Shown here piece after piece: positions 8,201-15,467 of a DNA stretch of 64,000 bases. The position numbers were made by a program, and so were the translations under genes. The notes under the pieces were generated by a model, which saw only the letters and a program-made list of their open reading frames with translations, did no database searches and was not told the origin of the DNA. The stretch is from the NCBI RefSeq assembly GCF_016862215.1, contig NZ_BOMN01000112.1, positions 122,650 to 186,649 of the forward strand, given 5' to 3'. Origin of the DNA: Winogradskya humida. GTDB lineage: Bacteria; Actinomycetota; Actinomycetes; Mycobacteriales; Micromonosporaceae. Position 1 is the stretch's first letter; each line of letters starts with the position of its first letter.

Positions 8201-9488
8201 CGAACGACGTACCGCCCGCGTCGGCACGACGCACCAGCGGCCCGTTCAGCACCTCGGCGAGATGGTGCGGCGCGGAGCCGGGGAGCAGCACCCGTTGCAC
8301 GTGGTGCAGCAGCGGCAACTCCAGCGGAGCGGCGGCGAGCAGCGTCGCGAGGCGGAACGCCGGCGGTGTCGCGGTGCGCTGGAACCGCAGGACGGTGGTG
8401 ACGGGGTCGGCCGGCTCGGCGGGTTCCCCCGGAGCCGGTGGGGTGCCCGGGTCCACGACGCAGGCGAGCCCGTCACGCCAGCCGGGCGGTCCGGTGACGA
8501 GCCCGGTCCACCAGCTCAGCCAGCGCGGGCTCAGCTCCACCATGGGCACCGCGAGCGAGCCGGGCGGCACGGGCGGGTCGAACGGGTTCTGCAGCTCCCC
8601 GGGAAAGCTCACCTGCAGGTCGCTGTTCGGGGCGACCGTGCGGGGCGCGCGCAGCCGGCAGCGGCGGGGCACGAGGTTGCCCGAGCGCCATTGCCGCCGC
8701 GGGCACGGATTGACGATCACGAGCGGCCCGGAGCTGCCCCACCGCCGCAGCATCGCGTCCACGGCCGGTTCGCGCCATAGCTCACCGTGGCCGTCGGTGA
8801 GGACCAGGAACAGCTGGCGTCCCGCCGGGTCGAGGAGCTCAGCCGGGCTGCGCGAGCCGCCGCTGGGAGCGCGTAGCCGCGGTGTGCTCGTCCCGGAGAG
8901 GGTGAACGCGCGGACCGAGCGGAAAGCCCCGTGCCGTTCGAGCAGCAGCCGCAACGCCGCAACCGTCGGGCGCCACACCGCCATCGAGGGGCTGTCGTCG
9001 ACGATCACCGCGAGGCTCAGCCAGCGTTCGTGCACCGGGCGGTACCGGGGTAGCAGCACCCGGGTGTCGGCGGCGTACTCGGCGGTGGCCTCCTCGTCCG
9101 GCTCGTTCTCGGTGACCGACCACACCCGGCGTTTGAAGGGGTTGAGCACCCGGGCGATGCGCTGGCCGGCCGGGAGGGCGCCCTGCAGGCTGAGGTCCGC
9201 GGTGTCCTCGATCTCGGCGGGGCCCCCGAGGTGCGGCCCGGGACGGCTGCCCGGTGCGCGGGACGGGCCCAGCGGGGGCAGGGGTGCGGACTCCCCCGGC
9301 TCCGGTCGCGGGACAGGCCCCGGGCCCGCCTCGCCGCCCGCGGATTCCGCTGTGGCGGCGCTGTGGCGTGGCTCCGGGACAGGGACCGGGCCGCCGCCGG
9401 CGGCGATCGTCGCGGCCAGCCACACCGCGTCGGCGACCTGGCTCCAGTCGGGCCGGGCGCCGTCCGGCACGAGGCCAGGGCTGTCCAT
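5238..9488 (-). CDS. fxsT: FxsT-like vWA / NB-ARC / TPR protein
   Basis: 1416 residues. Order: a Pro/Ala-rich N-terminus; a vWA domain with MIDAS-type DDSPS at residues 164-168 (SAV_2336-type region to about 480); a linker; an NB-ARC STAND ATPase with Walker A GEGGVGKS (K637) and a Walker-B-like LLVFDNAE; then about ten tetratricopeptide repeats with the LGxDHPxTL signature. The end, ANCDVDPMQF, resembles the conserved C-terminus of FxSxx-system TPR proteins. Start ATG 9488 has GGTAGGA directly upstream and lies 2 nt after the MoxR stop; the frame is open a further 990 bp, but that is antisense-like overlap with MoxR. It joins the vWA arm of a MoxR-vWA-VMAP system to a peptide-modification system. 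Confidence 0.85.
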   Translation of the reverse strand: MDSPGLVPDGARPDWSQVADAVWLAATIAAGGGPVPVPEPRHSAATAESAGGEAGPGPVPRPEPGESAPLPPLGPSRAPGSRPGPHLGGPAEIEDTADLSLQGALPAGQRIARVLNPFKRRVWSVTENEPDEEATAEYAADTRVLLPRYRPVHERWLSLAVIVDDSPSMAVWRPTVAALRLLLERHGAFRSVRAFTLSGTSTPRLRAPSGGSRSPAELLDPAGRQLFLVLTDGHGELWREPAVDAMLRRWGSSGPLVIVNPCPRRQWRSGNLVPRRCRLRAPRTVAPNSDLQVSFPGELQNPFDPPVPPGSLAVPMVELSPRWLSWWTGLVTGPPGWRDGLACVVDPGTPPAPGEPAEPADPVTTVLRFQRTATPPAFRLATLLAAAPLELPLLHHVQRVLLPGSAPHHLAEVLNGPLVRRADAGGTSFEFADGVRQALLSCASRDDSARVLRATASFQPHRGRATLVLSQVIDAPDAVPDIVITDATLPMARIELAVLKALSGPYAIRAGQLSDAIDAFEIPDRPPPADAEPDHTVGVPATDAEGGDTVAAPDEPGRYLGDLDLGITSGEDPLSLDDIFEGHSSDEAPMVWGNVPTRNPVFTGRRALLEQLERRLQTQHVAAVLPQALHGEGGVGKSQIAIEYAHRHRSDYDVIWWIPSERPAQILASLIELGDRLGLDVGNEVVTAIPKVRAALRAGTPYSNWLLVFDNAETPDTVRDYLPEAGSGKVLVTSRNQEWSTIAESLEVDVFTRAESVRLLKLRNSNLPDTEADRLADALGDLPLAIEHGSAWLHATGMSVGDYLRLLDEKRTELNPRDLTAGYEMPVAAAANVALDRLATENPAALQLLQVCSFFAPEPIDRDLFAGVRDAMGAGELDEVLKNPTRLNQAIRDIQRYVLARIDHRGNSLQLHRLVRRVLQDSIPDEQRSLMEHGAHLLLAGAGVKLGDPADPTQWLRYQGLASHLIASGAWACEDDWTRSVVVTLVEFYFRWGDYPSGQELSRRVVDDWTVRLGADHAQTLAAAKWLGYYLWLEGRFADAATIQEESLRRYLNTVGPEDEGSIDAMSMVTTTLRASGLFAEARNMDLNAFQTAQRTLGKDDPVTLRAAHNLGCSLRLTGEFRTARQLDADTYRRRMVVLGNDHPDTLRTLNNLTIDERECGEYIRSWRMVERAYVRYVHLLGVGHRETIRVARNLAVARRRAGDHEGAYKLAEDTMNRFRERFGPTQPDTLAAALNFAVDLREADDLVRALDLADRTVEDYQETLGAEHPYTLYARTNLGIVQRLLGRVGEAERNNRVAWETLERILGSNHVLTLTCGINLASDLAALGDHQGAYDLDSTLLEQCRQLIGADHPSTLACSLNLSFDLEPLGRTEEGARLYGETLAAYARVLGDHHPAIVAARARVRANCDVDPMQF

Positions 9489-9490
9489 TC

Positions 9491-10531
9491 CTACCGTTCC
9501 AGGGAGAGCGAGTGCCAGATGCCCGTGATGAGGCGCTGCCAGGCCTCGCGGTCCTCGGCGTACGCGCCACCGGTGGTCAGGAACACCGCGTTGAGCAGCT
9601 GGTCGCGGGCGAGCGAGTCGCCGGCCGGGCGGTTGAGGAAGTCGTCGATCAGCTGGCGCTGGCCGTCGACGAGCAGCGGCAGCTGGGCCCGGACCATCGC
9701 GGCGAGGTCGTCGGCGCCCGGCATGAACAGGTCCAGTCGCAGGCAGCGGCGCAGGAACGCGGGCGGGAACTCGCGCTCGCCGTTGCTGGTGATCACCACG
9801 ATCGGGAAGGCGCGGCACCGTACCCGGCCGTCGTGGATCTCCGCGACCCGGTCGGGATCGTCGGTGTAGACCGACGTCGTGGCCTCGCGCCGGCTCACCC
9901 GCACCAGCTCGGGGATCGTGAACTGGCCGTTCTCGAAGATGTGCAGCAGGTCGTTGGGCAGGTCGATGTCGCTCTTGTCGAGCTCGTCGACGAGCAGGAC
10001 CCGGGGCCGCTCGTACGCCAGCAGCGCCGTCCCCAGCGGCCCGAGCCGCACGAAGTCCCCGGTGCGGGGCTCGGAGCCGGGCGCGGCCATCGCCGCCTGG
10101 GCGCGGCCGATCGCGTCGTACTCGTACAGTCCGGAGCGCAGCGTGGTCCGGCTGGTGATCGGCCATTCCAGCACCCGGCCGAGCCGCAGCTCCCGGGCCA
10201 GCCGGAACGCGATGCTGGACTTCCCGCTGCCGGGGCTGCCGGTCACGAGCAGCGGGCGGCGCAGCATGACCGCGGCGTTGACCATGTCGCACTCGGCCCG
10301 GTCGGCGCGGCGCACCGCGTGCGTGTCGGGCCGGCCGAGCTTGCGGTCGATCTCCTCGTCCCGCTCGTCCGGCGGCGGCTGGAGCGGCTCGCCGTGGAAG
10401 CTGCGCCACGGCGGCGGGTCCGGCAGCCGGCGGCGCGAGTCGTCGCCCGCCGGGATGCCGTCGCCGCGGTACAACCACCAGGGCGGCGGCTGGTCACCGG
10501 TCGTACCCGCTCCCACTGCGGCGCTCGTCAT
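9491..10531 (-). CDS. MoxR-type AAA+ ATPase
   Basis: 346 residues. Walker A GSPGSGKS at 98-105, Walker B VLLVDELDKSD at 178-188, sensor-1 TSN at 248-250 and the arginine pair RR at 261-262 are all present. The gap ITSRTTLRSGLYEYDAIGRA is typical of MoxR ATPases partnered with vWA proteins. The first 75 residues are a Pro-rich, tryptophan-containing extension. ATG 10531 overlaps the upstream VMAP stop (ATGA), so the two are translationally coupled. MoxR proteins use ATP hydrolysis to remodel or switch vWA partners; here the partner is the next gene. Confidence 0.88.
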   Translation of the reverse strand: MTSAAVGAGTTGDQPPPWWLYRGDGIPAGDDSRRRLPDPPPWRSFHGEPLQPPPDERDEEIDRKLGRPDTHAVRRADRAECDMVNAAVMLRRPLLVTGSPGSGKSSIAFRLARELRLGRVLEWPITSRTTLRSGLYEYDAIGRAQAAMAAPGSEPRTGDFVRLGPLGTALLAYERPRVLLVDELDKSDIDLPNDLLHIFENGQFTIPELVRVSRREATTSVYTDDPDRVAEIHDGRVRCRAFPIVVITSNGEREFPPAFLRRCLRLDLFMPGADDLAAMVRAQLPLLVDGQRQLIDDFLNRPAGDSLARDQLLNAVFLTTGGAYAEDREAWQRLITGIWHSLSLER

Positions 10532-12795
10532 GGCTGCTCCCCTGGTTCGTAGACGTTGCGGTCGGGGTCGTCCCAGAGCAGGGCCAGATGCCGGCCGGGA
10601 TGCCGCTCGCGGGTGTCCGGGCCCTCCGGCAGCAGGGCCGCCTGCACCCGCAGGGTCCGGATGCTCGCGAGCAGGTCTGCGGGGGATCCGTCGGTGGCCT
10701 CGGTCAGCAGCTCGGCGATCTCCGGGGCCGGCGAGCCCGGCCGGCGGTCCCAGAGAATCACCGGGATCCCGGCGTTGAGCGCCGACTCCAGCTCGTGGCT
10801 GCCGGACTCGTGATCCGGGGAACTGCCGAGCACGACGGTCGTGACGTCGCGGCGTTCCCGCAGGCGCGCGTTCCAGGGCCCCAGCTCCTCCTTGACCGGG
10901 TCCTCGCGGCCCCGGTAGACCTGGTGCCGGGCCGGTTGCTGCCACATCGCACGCCACCGCTGGTTCCAGATCCGGTGCCTGTACGGCGCGCGCATCCGGT
11001 CCAGGCTGCGCACCACGACCGGGTAGTCGAGGCACAGCGGTGTGGGTGCCGGCGCCTCCAGCTCCGTGTTCCACCATTCGACGGCCTGGCGCAGCAGGTC
11101 GCCGGGGAGCAGGAGCTCGATCTCGACCGGTTCACCGTCGGCGGAGTCACGCCAGCTCGTCTCCGCGTGCTGGATCGCGCCCTGCAACACGCGTTCGATC
11201 TGGCGGAACGTGGTCTGCCCGGGGTTGCTCGGCTCCGGCTGCCACCGGTCGCTGCGGCGCTGAATCCAGTAGCGGACCTCGCACCGCTCGCTGTCGATGT
11301 CGTCCCGTTCGATCTGGATCAGCAGGCAGGGCCGGATCGGCACGGCGCGGGTCCCGGCCGGGAGCTCGTGGCCGCGCGACTCCTCGAGCCGCTGACGGTA
11401 GGCGCGCATCCGGTCGTCGAGGTGCAGGATCTGCTCGGCGACCAGGTCGGTCCAGGCCCGCAACTCCCCCGCGAGGCGGTGCGGGACCCGGGCGGCGACG
11501 TGCTCCGCGAAGGCCAGCAGCGGTGGAACGAGGTCCGGGCGGGCGTTCTGCCGGGCCAGCAGGACGGCGAGCTCGTTCAGCGTCGCGGGGCTGACCGGCA
11601 GGGGTATCAGGCCACCGGTGGCGGCCGGCCACACCGCTCTGCCGTCGACACCCCGGGCCTGGTCCAGCAGGGCGTGCAGGCGGTCCATCTCCCATTCCGG
11701 CAGCAGGGTACGCACTCCGGTGGGCGCCATCCGCCAGGCGACCGGGAACGGCGGGCACTGGGCCAGCACGGCGCGCAGGCAACCGGCGGCGGCCAGGGCT
11801 GCGTACGCGTGCCAGCGGTCGTTCTTCCAGCCGTCGCAGTAGTCGACGATCCCGCGGACGACGAACCAGCTCAGGCCCCGGTTGGCGACCCCTGTGGCCA
11901 CCCCCGCGGCCTCCATCTCGAAGGCGATGATCCCGTGCCGGGCCGCGAGCTGGTCACGCAGCTCGGCATCCTTGAGCAGCACGTCGGCGCAGCCCACGGC
12001 ACCGAAATGGACCTTCGGGACGCCGTCGGGATGGCCGGAGAGCGCCCGGTCCGGGTGCGGGATCTCCCGGCGCCCCCGGTGCAGCTGGTCGGCCTCGTCG
12101 GACGGCCGGGCGAAGACCGCCATCGGGCGCTCCCCGGGCGGCGCGAGCAGGCCCGGCCAGGGGAGCGCCTCCCCCAGCATCTGGCCCTGTTCCAGGTGCT
12201 GGGCGGCCCGCTTGAGGTGCATCGAGATGCCGCTGATCGGGCGGCGTGGCTCGGCGCCCTCAGGGCCTTGCCGCAGGTGCCCGTAGTCGACGATGCCCTC
12301 GAGCGCGACGACGACGTCGCCGAGGCGTACGTGCCGGGGCGGGTCCTCGGGGGCCGGCACGCCGCCCGCGATCCCGGCCATGACGACGCAGCGGATCCGG
12401 GGGAAGCTGCGCAGCATGTCGGTGCAGGTCGAGGCGGCGTTGCGGTTGTTGTCCTCGGGCAGGGTGACCAGCACGACCCGGTGCGGCCGGCCCGGTTCCA
12501 GGCTGTCGAGATGCCCGACCCGGTATTCGTTAGGGTCGCTCTCGAGACGCGCGACCCGCGGGCCGGTCATCAAGGCTCGCATCGCGGCCCCCTCGACCGA
12601 TTTCGCGGCGATGATCCCGATCGTCACATCGGACCAGACATCACCTTCGGGCACGGCCGGTCGCTCATGGCGGCCTGCTGACGACGGCTCCACCTCAGGC
12701 GGCCGGGACGGCGGGGCGGTTATGGCGCCATCGTGGGAATCGATCTGTGCCGGACGCGTCGACGGCCGATATCGATCGTTTCCGCGCCAACTCAC
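10528..12795 (-). CDS. Nucleosidase-effector / EAD / VMAP-C protein of a ternary conflict system
   Basis: 755 residues. Residues about 54-360 are a purine-nucleoside-phosphorylase/MTAN-type domain (VTIGIIAAKSVEGAAMRALM, VVMAGIAGGVPAP, IIAFEMEAAGVA). Residues about 375-495 are helical and resemble an effector-associated domain. The remainder matches VMAP-C (VRYWIQRRSDRWQPEP, LCLDYPVVVRSLDRMR, AGIPVILWDRRPG, LALLWDDPDRNVY). Kaur, Aravind and colleagues described vWA-MoxR-VMAP ternary systems as NTP-dependent conflict modules; here the effector would act on nucleosides or nucleotides. GTG 12795 is the longest start and lies 20 nt after a predicted transcription start. An internal GTG at the beginning of VTIGII (about codon 56) is the alternative. 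Confidence 0.82.
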   Translation of the reverse strand: MSWRGNDRYRPSTRPAQIDSHDGAITAPPSRPPEVEPSSAGRHERPAVPEGDVWSDVTIGIIAAKSVEGAAMRALMTGPRVARLESDPNEYRVGHLDSLEPGRPHRVVLVTLPEDNNRNAASTCTDMLRSFPRIRCVVMAGIAGGVPAPEDPPRHVRLGDVVVALEGIVDYGHLRQGPEGAEPRRPISGISMHLKRAAQHLEQGQMLGEALPWPGLLAPPGERPMAVFARPSDEADQLHRGRREIPHPDRALSGHPDGVPKVHFGAVGCADVLLKDAELRDQLAARHGIIAFEMEAAGVATGVANRGLSWFVVRGIVDYCDGWKNDRWHAYAALAAAGCLRAVLAQCPPFPVAWRMAPTGVRTLLPEWEMDRLHALLDQARGVDGRAVWPAATGGLIPLPVSPATLNELAVLLARQNARPDLVPPLLAFAEHVAARVPHRLAGELRAWTDLVAEQILHLDDRMRAYRQRLEESRGHELPAGTRAVPIRPCLLIQIERDDIDSERCEVRYWIQRRSDRWQPEPSNPGQTTFRQIERVLQGAIQHAETSWRDSADGEPVEIELLLPGDLLRQAVEWWNTELEAPAPTPLCLDYPVVVRSLDRMRAPYRHRIWNQRWRAMWQQPARHQVYRGREDPVKEELGPWNARLRERRDVTTVVLGSSPDHESGSHELESALNAGIPVILWDRRPGSPAPEIAELLTEATDGSPADLLASIRTLRVQAALLPEGPDTRERHPGRHLALLWDDPDRNVYEPGEQP

Positions 12796-12821
12796 GACCC
12801 CATTCCGTACCCTGAGATCAC

Positions 12822-12827
12822 ATTGTA
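12822..12827 (-). promoter_or_regulatory. -10 element of the VMAP-MoxR-FxsT operon
   Basis: On the minus strand TACAAT reads at 12827-12822, inside an unusually AT-rich patch. No good -35 is visible. Predicted initiation near 12815 gives a leader of about 20 nt to GTG 12795. The rest of the 134-bp gap to the next operon shows nothing else. Confidence 0.5.
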
Positions 12828-12929
12828 TTTATAACTGTCCCCGGTCCACAGTGTTACAGAGCAGCACGGCCGCGCACAATGGCAGATATTTGATCAGGTA
12901 AATATGATCTCATTTATCGGTGACCGGTC

Positions 12930-13796
12930 TCAGTTATCGGTGACGTGGAAACGCTCGTCGACGGCGAGGGCCGCGAGCCCGGCCACCGGCAGCGGCAGGT
13001 CCTTGAGCGCCGGCGGGTTGTCCGAGCCGTTGGTGGCCGTGCGCTGCTGCATGACGAAGACCGCGACGCCGTCCGGGTGGCGGTAGGCCGCCCACTGCTC
13101 CGGGCCTCCGTCGCCAGGCCCCGGGGTCGCCGTGCCGACCTTCAGCCCGCCGACCGTGACCACCGTGCAGTTGCCGCCCAGGCCCCAGAGGGACTTGGCG
13201 AGCTGGCACGGATCCTGCGGGAGGCCGCTGTTCGCCGTGTGCACCTCCACGGCCAGCTGCCCGGTCCTGCCGTCCTTGGCCACCGCCGCGTTGGCGCTGT
13301 AGGTCCAGATGTCCTTCTTGATGTCGTCGACGGCGGCCTGGTGGTACTGCAGCGGAATGGCATCGTCATCCTCGCCGACGTTGCCGGTCGGGGCGGTCCA
13401 GCCGTCGGGGACGACGGCGAGGAGCCCGGCCAGCAGCGCCTTGCCCTTCTCGTAGCGCGGACCGGAGCGGCTGGTGGCGTCGGTCTGCGGCTTTCCGTCG
13501 CCGTCGGTCGGCCACGCGGGCTCGGTCTTGTCCCCGGCCGCGGCCGGGCTCGCCAGCACCGAGGGCACCGCCGCCGCCGGGGCCGCCGGGGCGTTTTCGC
13601 TGCTCAACCATATCCCGGGATTCACCGCGAGGGCGGTCGCGGCGACGAGGACGGCGGCCGCGCCGGCGCCGACCGCCGAGTTGCGGCGGCGTACGGACCG
13701 GCGTCCCGCACCGACCGCCGTGGCCGAGTCCATCGGGGGCGGGGGGCTGAGGGTCATGGTGTCGCGCAGGGCCGCGCGGAAGTCGTTCTCGTTCAT
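12930..13796 (-). CDS. Membrane-anchored anti-sigma-factor-like protein
   Basis: 288 residues. A short cytoplasmic N-terminus (MNENDFRAALRDTMTLSPPP) precedes one membrane helix (about 43-62, AVGAGAAAVLVAATALAV) and a large extracytoplasmic domain. Its start codon overlaps the sigma factor's stop (ATGA at 13796-13793), and GGAGCAAC precedes it. Partners in this position usually hold the SigE-type sigma factor at the membrane until a signal arrives. No zinc-binding HxxxCxxC motif is present, so it is not a ZAS-type anti-sigma factor; the role rests on position and topology. Confidence 0.65.
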   Translation of the reverse strand: MNENDFRAALRDTMTLSPPPPMDSATAVGAGRRSVRRRNSAVGAGAAAVLVAATALAVNPGIWLSSENAPAAPAAAVPSVLASPAAAGDKTEPAWPTDGDGKPQTDATSRSGPRYEKGKALLAGLLAVVPDGWTAPTGNVGEDDDAIPLQYHQAAVDDIKKDIWTYSANAAVAKDGRTGQLAVEVHTANSGLPQDPCQLAKSLWGLGGNCTVVTVGGLKVGTATPGPGDGGPEQWAAYRHPDGVAVFVMQQRTATNGSDNPPALKDLPLPVAGLAALAVDERFHVTDN

Positions 13797-14302
13797 CGGG
13801 TTGCTCCTCGTTCCACAGTGACGGGTGGGGTCATCAGCGCCCGCAGGGCGTCCAGGCCACGCGACGCCTGGCTCTTGACGGTGCCGGCCGAGCACCCCAG
13901 GGCGGCCGCGGTCTCGTCGACCGTCATGTCCTCCCAGTAGCGCAGGACCAGCACCGCCCGCTGCCGGGGCGGCACCTCGGCCAGCGCCTGCAACAGCACC
14001 AGCCGATCGTCGGAGGACGCCGCCGGCGCGGGCCGGTCCGCGGGCGTGTCGGACGGCCGTTCACGCCGCCACCACCCCCGGCGCCCGTCGTCGATGTAGG
14101 TGCGGATCAGCACCTGCCGCACGTACGGATCCAGCGCCTCGTGGTGTGAGACCCGGTTCCAGTGCCTGTAGAGCTTGGTGAACGCGGTCTGCACCAGGTC
14201 CTCCGCCCGGTGCCAGTCACCGCAGAGCAGAAACGCCGTTCCCCGCATGGCCCCTGACCGGGCCGCGAAGTACTCGGCGAACGCCACATCGCGATCGCTC
14301 AT
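13793..14302 (-). CDS. SigE-family (SACE-type) ECF RNA polymerase sigma factor
   Basis: 169 residues. Region 2 is FAEYFAARSGAMRGTAFLLCGDWHRAEDLVQTAFTKLY and region 4 is LAEVPPRQRAVLVLRYWEDMTVDETAAALGCSAGTVKSQ (key elements quoted in part: GDWHRAEDLVQTAF; LRYWEDMTVDETAAALG). The length and GDWHRAEDLVQ signature place it in the actinobacterial SigE family of small sigma factors. ATG 14302 is chosen because the typical MSDRDVAFAEYFAAR start occurs there with GGGGTGGGG upstream; the longer frame adds only promoter DNA. It is cotranscribed with the overlapping membrane partner. Confidence 0.88.
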   Translation of the reverse strand: MSDRDVAFAEYFAARSGAMRGTAFLLCGDWHRAEDLVQTAFTKLYRHWNRVSHHEALDPYVRQVLIRTYIDDGRRGWWRRERPSDTPADRPAPAASSDDRLVLLQALAEVPPRQRAVLVLRYWEDMTVDETAAALGCSAGTVKSQASRGLDALRALMTPPVTVERGATR

Positions 14303-14424
14303 CCCCACCCCTATCCGTTCGGTCCCGTTAAGCACGGAGCCGGACCGCCGAACGGTTGCACGCCTTTGGCTAGTAGTCTCGCCGCGCACGACTTTCCGCC
14401 AGTGGAACTATCGAGGGTAGAAAA

Positions 14425-14886
14425 TTGAGCGACGAGGCCACCGCCCCCGGCGACCGTACGCTGGAGATGTTCCTCCCGGCCGTCATCCAGGCCCCGATCC
14501 CCGACCAGGGCGGCGCCGGCGTGGTCGAGGTCCCCGCCTACCGCGGCAGCACCTCGGTCGGCCGCGAGGTGGTCGAGAAGATCGCCGGCGCGGCGGCCCG
14601 ATCGGTCCCGGGCGTCGCCGAGCTCGGCGGTGACGTCGCCCGCTTCATGAACTCCGTCCTCGACAAGATCGGCCTCGACGAGGTCGGCGACGCCACCCGC
14701 GGCGTCTCGGCCCGCGTCGAGGGCACCAAGGTCGCGATCACGGTGGTCCTGGTCATCGCGGCGGGCGAGGTCGTCTCCGACGTCACGGTCGCCGTCCGGA
14801 CCGCGGTCATCGAGGCGGTGGAGAACTACGGCCTGCACGTCGAGAACGTCAACGTCAAGGTCGATGACATCAGGATGACCGCATGA
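14425..14886 (+). CDS. Asp23/Gls24-family envelope stress protein
   Basis: 153 residues from TTG 14425 with GAGGG eight nt upstream. The family core is clear: VGREVVEKIAGAAARSVPGVAEL, then VTVAVRTAVIEAVENYGLHVENVNVKVDDI (quoted in two separate segments). Family members are small cytoplasmic or membrane-associated proteins induced by alkaline or cell-envelope stress. It is divergent from the SigE-type sigma factor across 122 bp, which suggests it may be a target of that sigma factor (inference). The lipoprotein gene overlaps its stop by 4 bp, so the two are coupled. Confidence 0.82.
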   Translation: MSDEATAPGDRTLEMFLPAVIQAPIPDQGGAGVVEVPAYRGSTSVGREVVEKIAGAAARSVPGVAELGGDVARFMNSVLDKIGLDEVGDATRGVSARVEGTKVAITVVLVIAAGEVVSDVTVAVRTAVIEAVENYGLHVENVNVKVDDIRMTA

Positions 14887-15467
14887 CACCTTTCACCGTA
14901 CGCACAGCAGCGCCCTTTTTCGCCTTGGTCTTTCTTTCCGGTGGCTGCACCAGCTCCTCACCCGTCGCCAAGCCGGCACCTTCGGTTGCGCCCTCGCCCT
15001 CATCGTCGCCTGAGCCGTCGCTGCAGCCGGTCGAGCAGACCTGCACGGACGTCATCGCCCTGATGGCCACCGCGACGGACGCCCCCTGGAAGCTGAGCCA
15101 AGGCCCCGCCGACCGGGCAGAACCCGGCATCCACCAGTGCTCGGGCGAAGCCTCCTCGACCGCGTCCACGCCGCCGGCGCTGATCCAGGTCACCTACCTG
15201 CTCCGCCGCCCCGGCACCGACACCCCGGCGTCCATGCTCGACCAGGTAAAACGCCGCACCGGCGACTGCACCACCGACCTCCCGTCCCCACCGGACGGCG
15301 CGGGCTACGCGACCAGCTGCGTCAACCAGCAGGGCTCGTCAACCACCACGCTGCTTTTCGAGGCGGGCTGGATCTCGGTGCAGGTCTCCGCGCAGGGCTC
15401 GTCCGTCAGCGCCTTCGCCTCGAAAACGTCCCAGAAAGCCGCGATCAGCGGCCTGTCCCTGATCTGA
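14883..15467 (+). CDS. Putative lipoprotein
   Basis: 194 residues. A short hydrophobic signal ends in the lipobox LSGGC, followed by a long Ser/Pro/Ala-rich spacer and a globular domain with paired cysteines (EQTCTDVIALMATAT, HQCSGEAS, GDCTTDLP, TSCVNQQG). That arrangement resembles DUF3558-like actinobacterial lipoproteins, but the match is not firm. ATGA overlap with the Asp23 gene indicates one operon. The last 23 bp overlap the convergent downstream gene. Confidence 0.7.
   Translation: MTPFTVRTAAPFFALVFLSGGCTSSSPVAKPAPSVAPSPSSSPEPSLQPVEQTCTDVIALMATATDAPWKLSQGPADRAEPGIHQCSGEASSTASTPPALIQVTYLLRRPGTDTPASMLDQVKRRTGDCTTDLPSPPDGAGYATSCVNQQGSSTTTLLFEAGWISVQVSAQGSSVSAFASKTSQKAAISGLSLI

Noticed and set aside
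9489..10478. N-terminal extension of the FxsT-like gene
   Set aside because: Overlaps MoxR in another frame; Arg/Pro-rich with no domain. ATG 9488 has a ribosome site.
10588..12681. 697-codon plus-strand frame
   Set aside because: Antisense to the nucleosidase-VMAP gene, which has clear domains.
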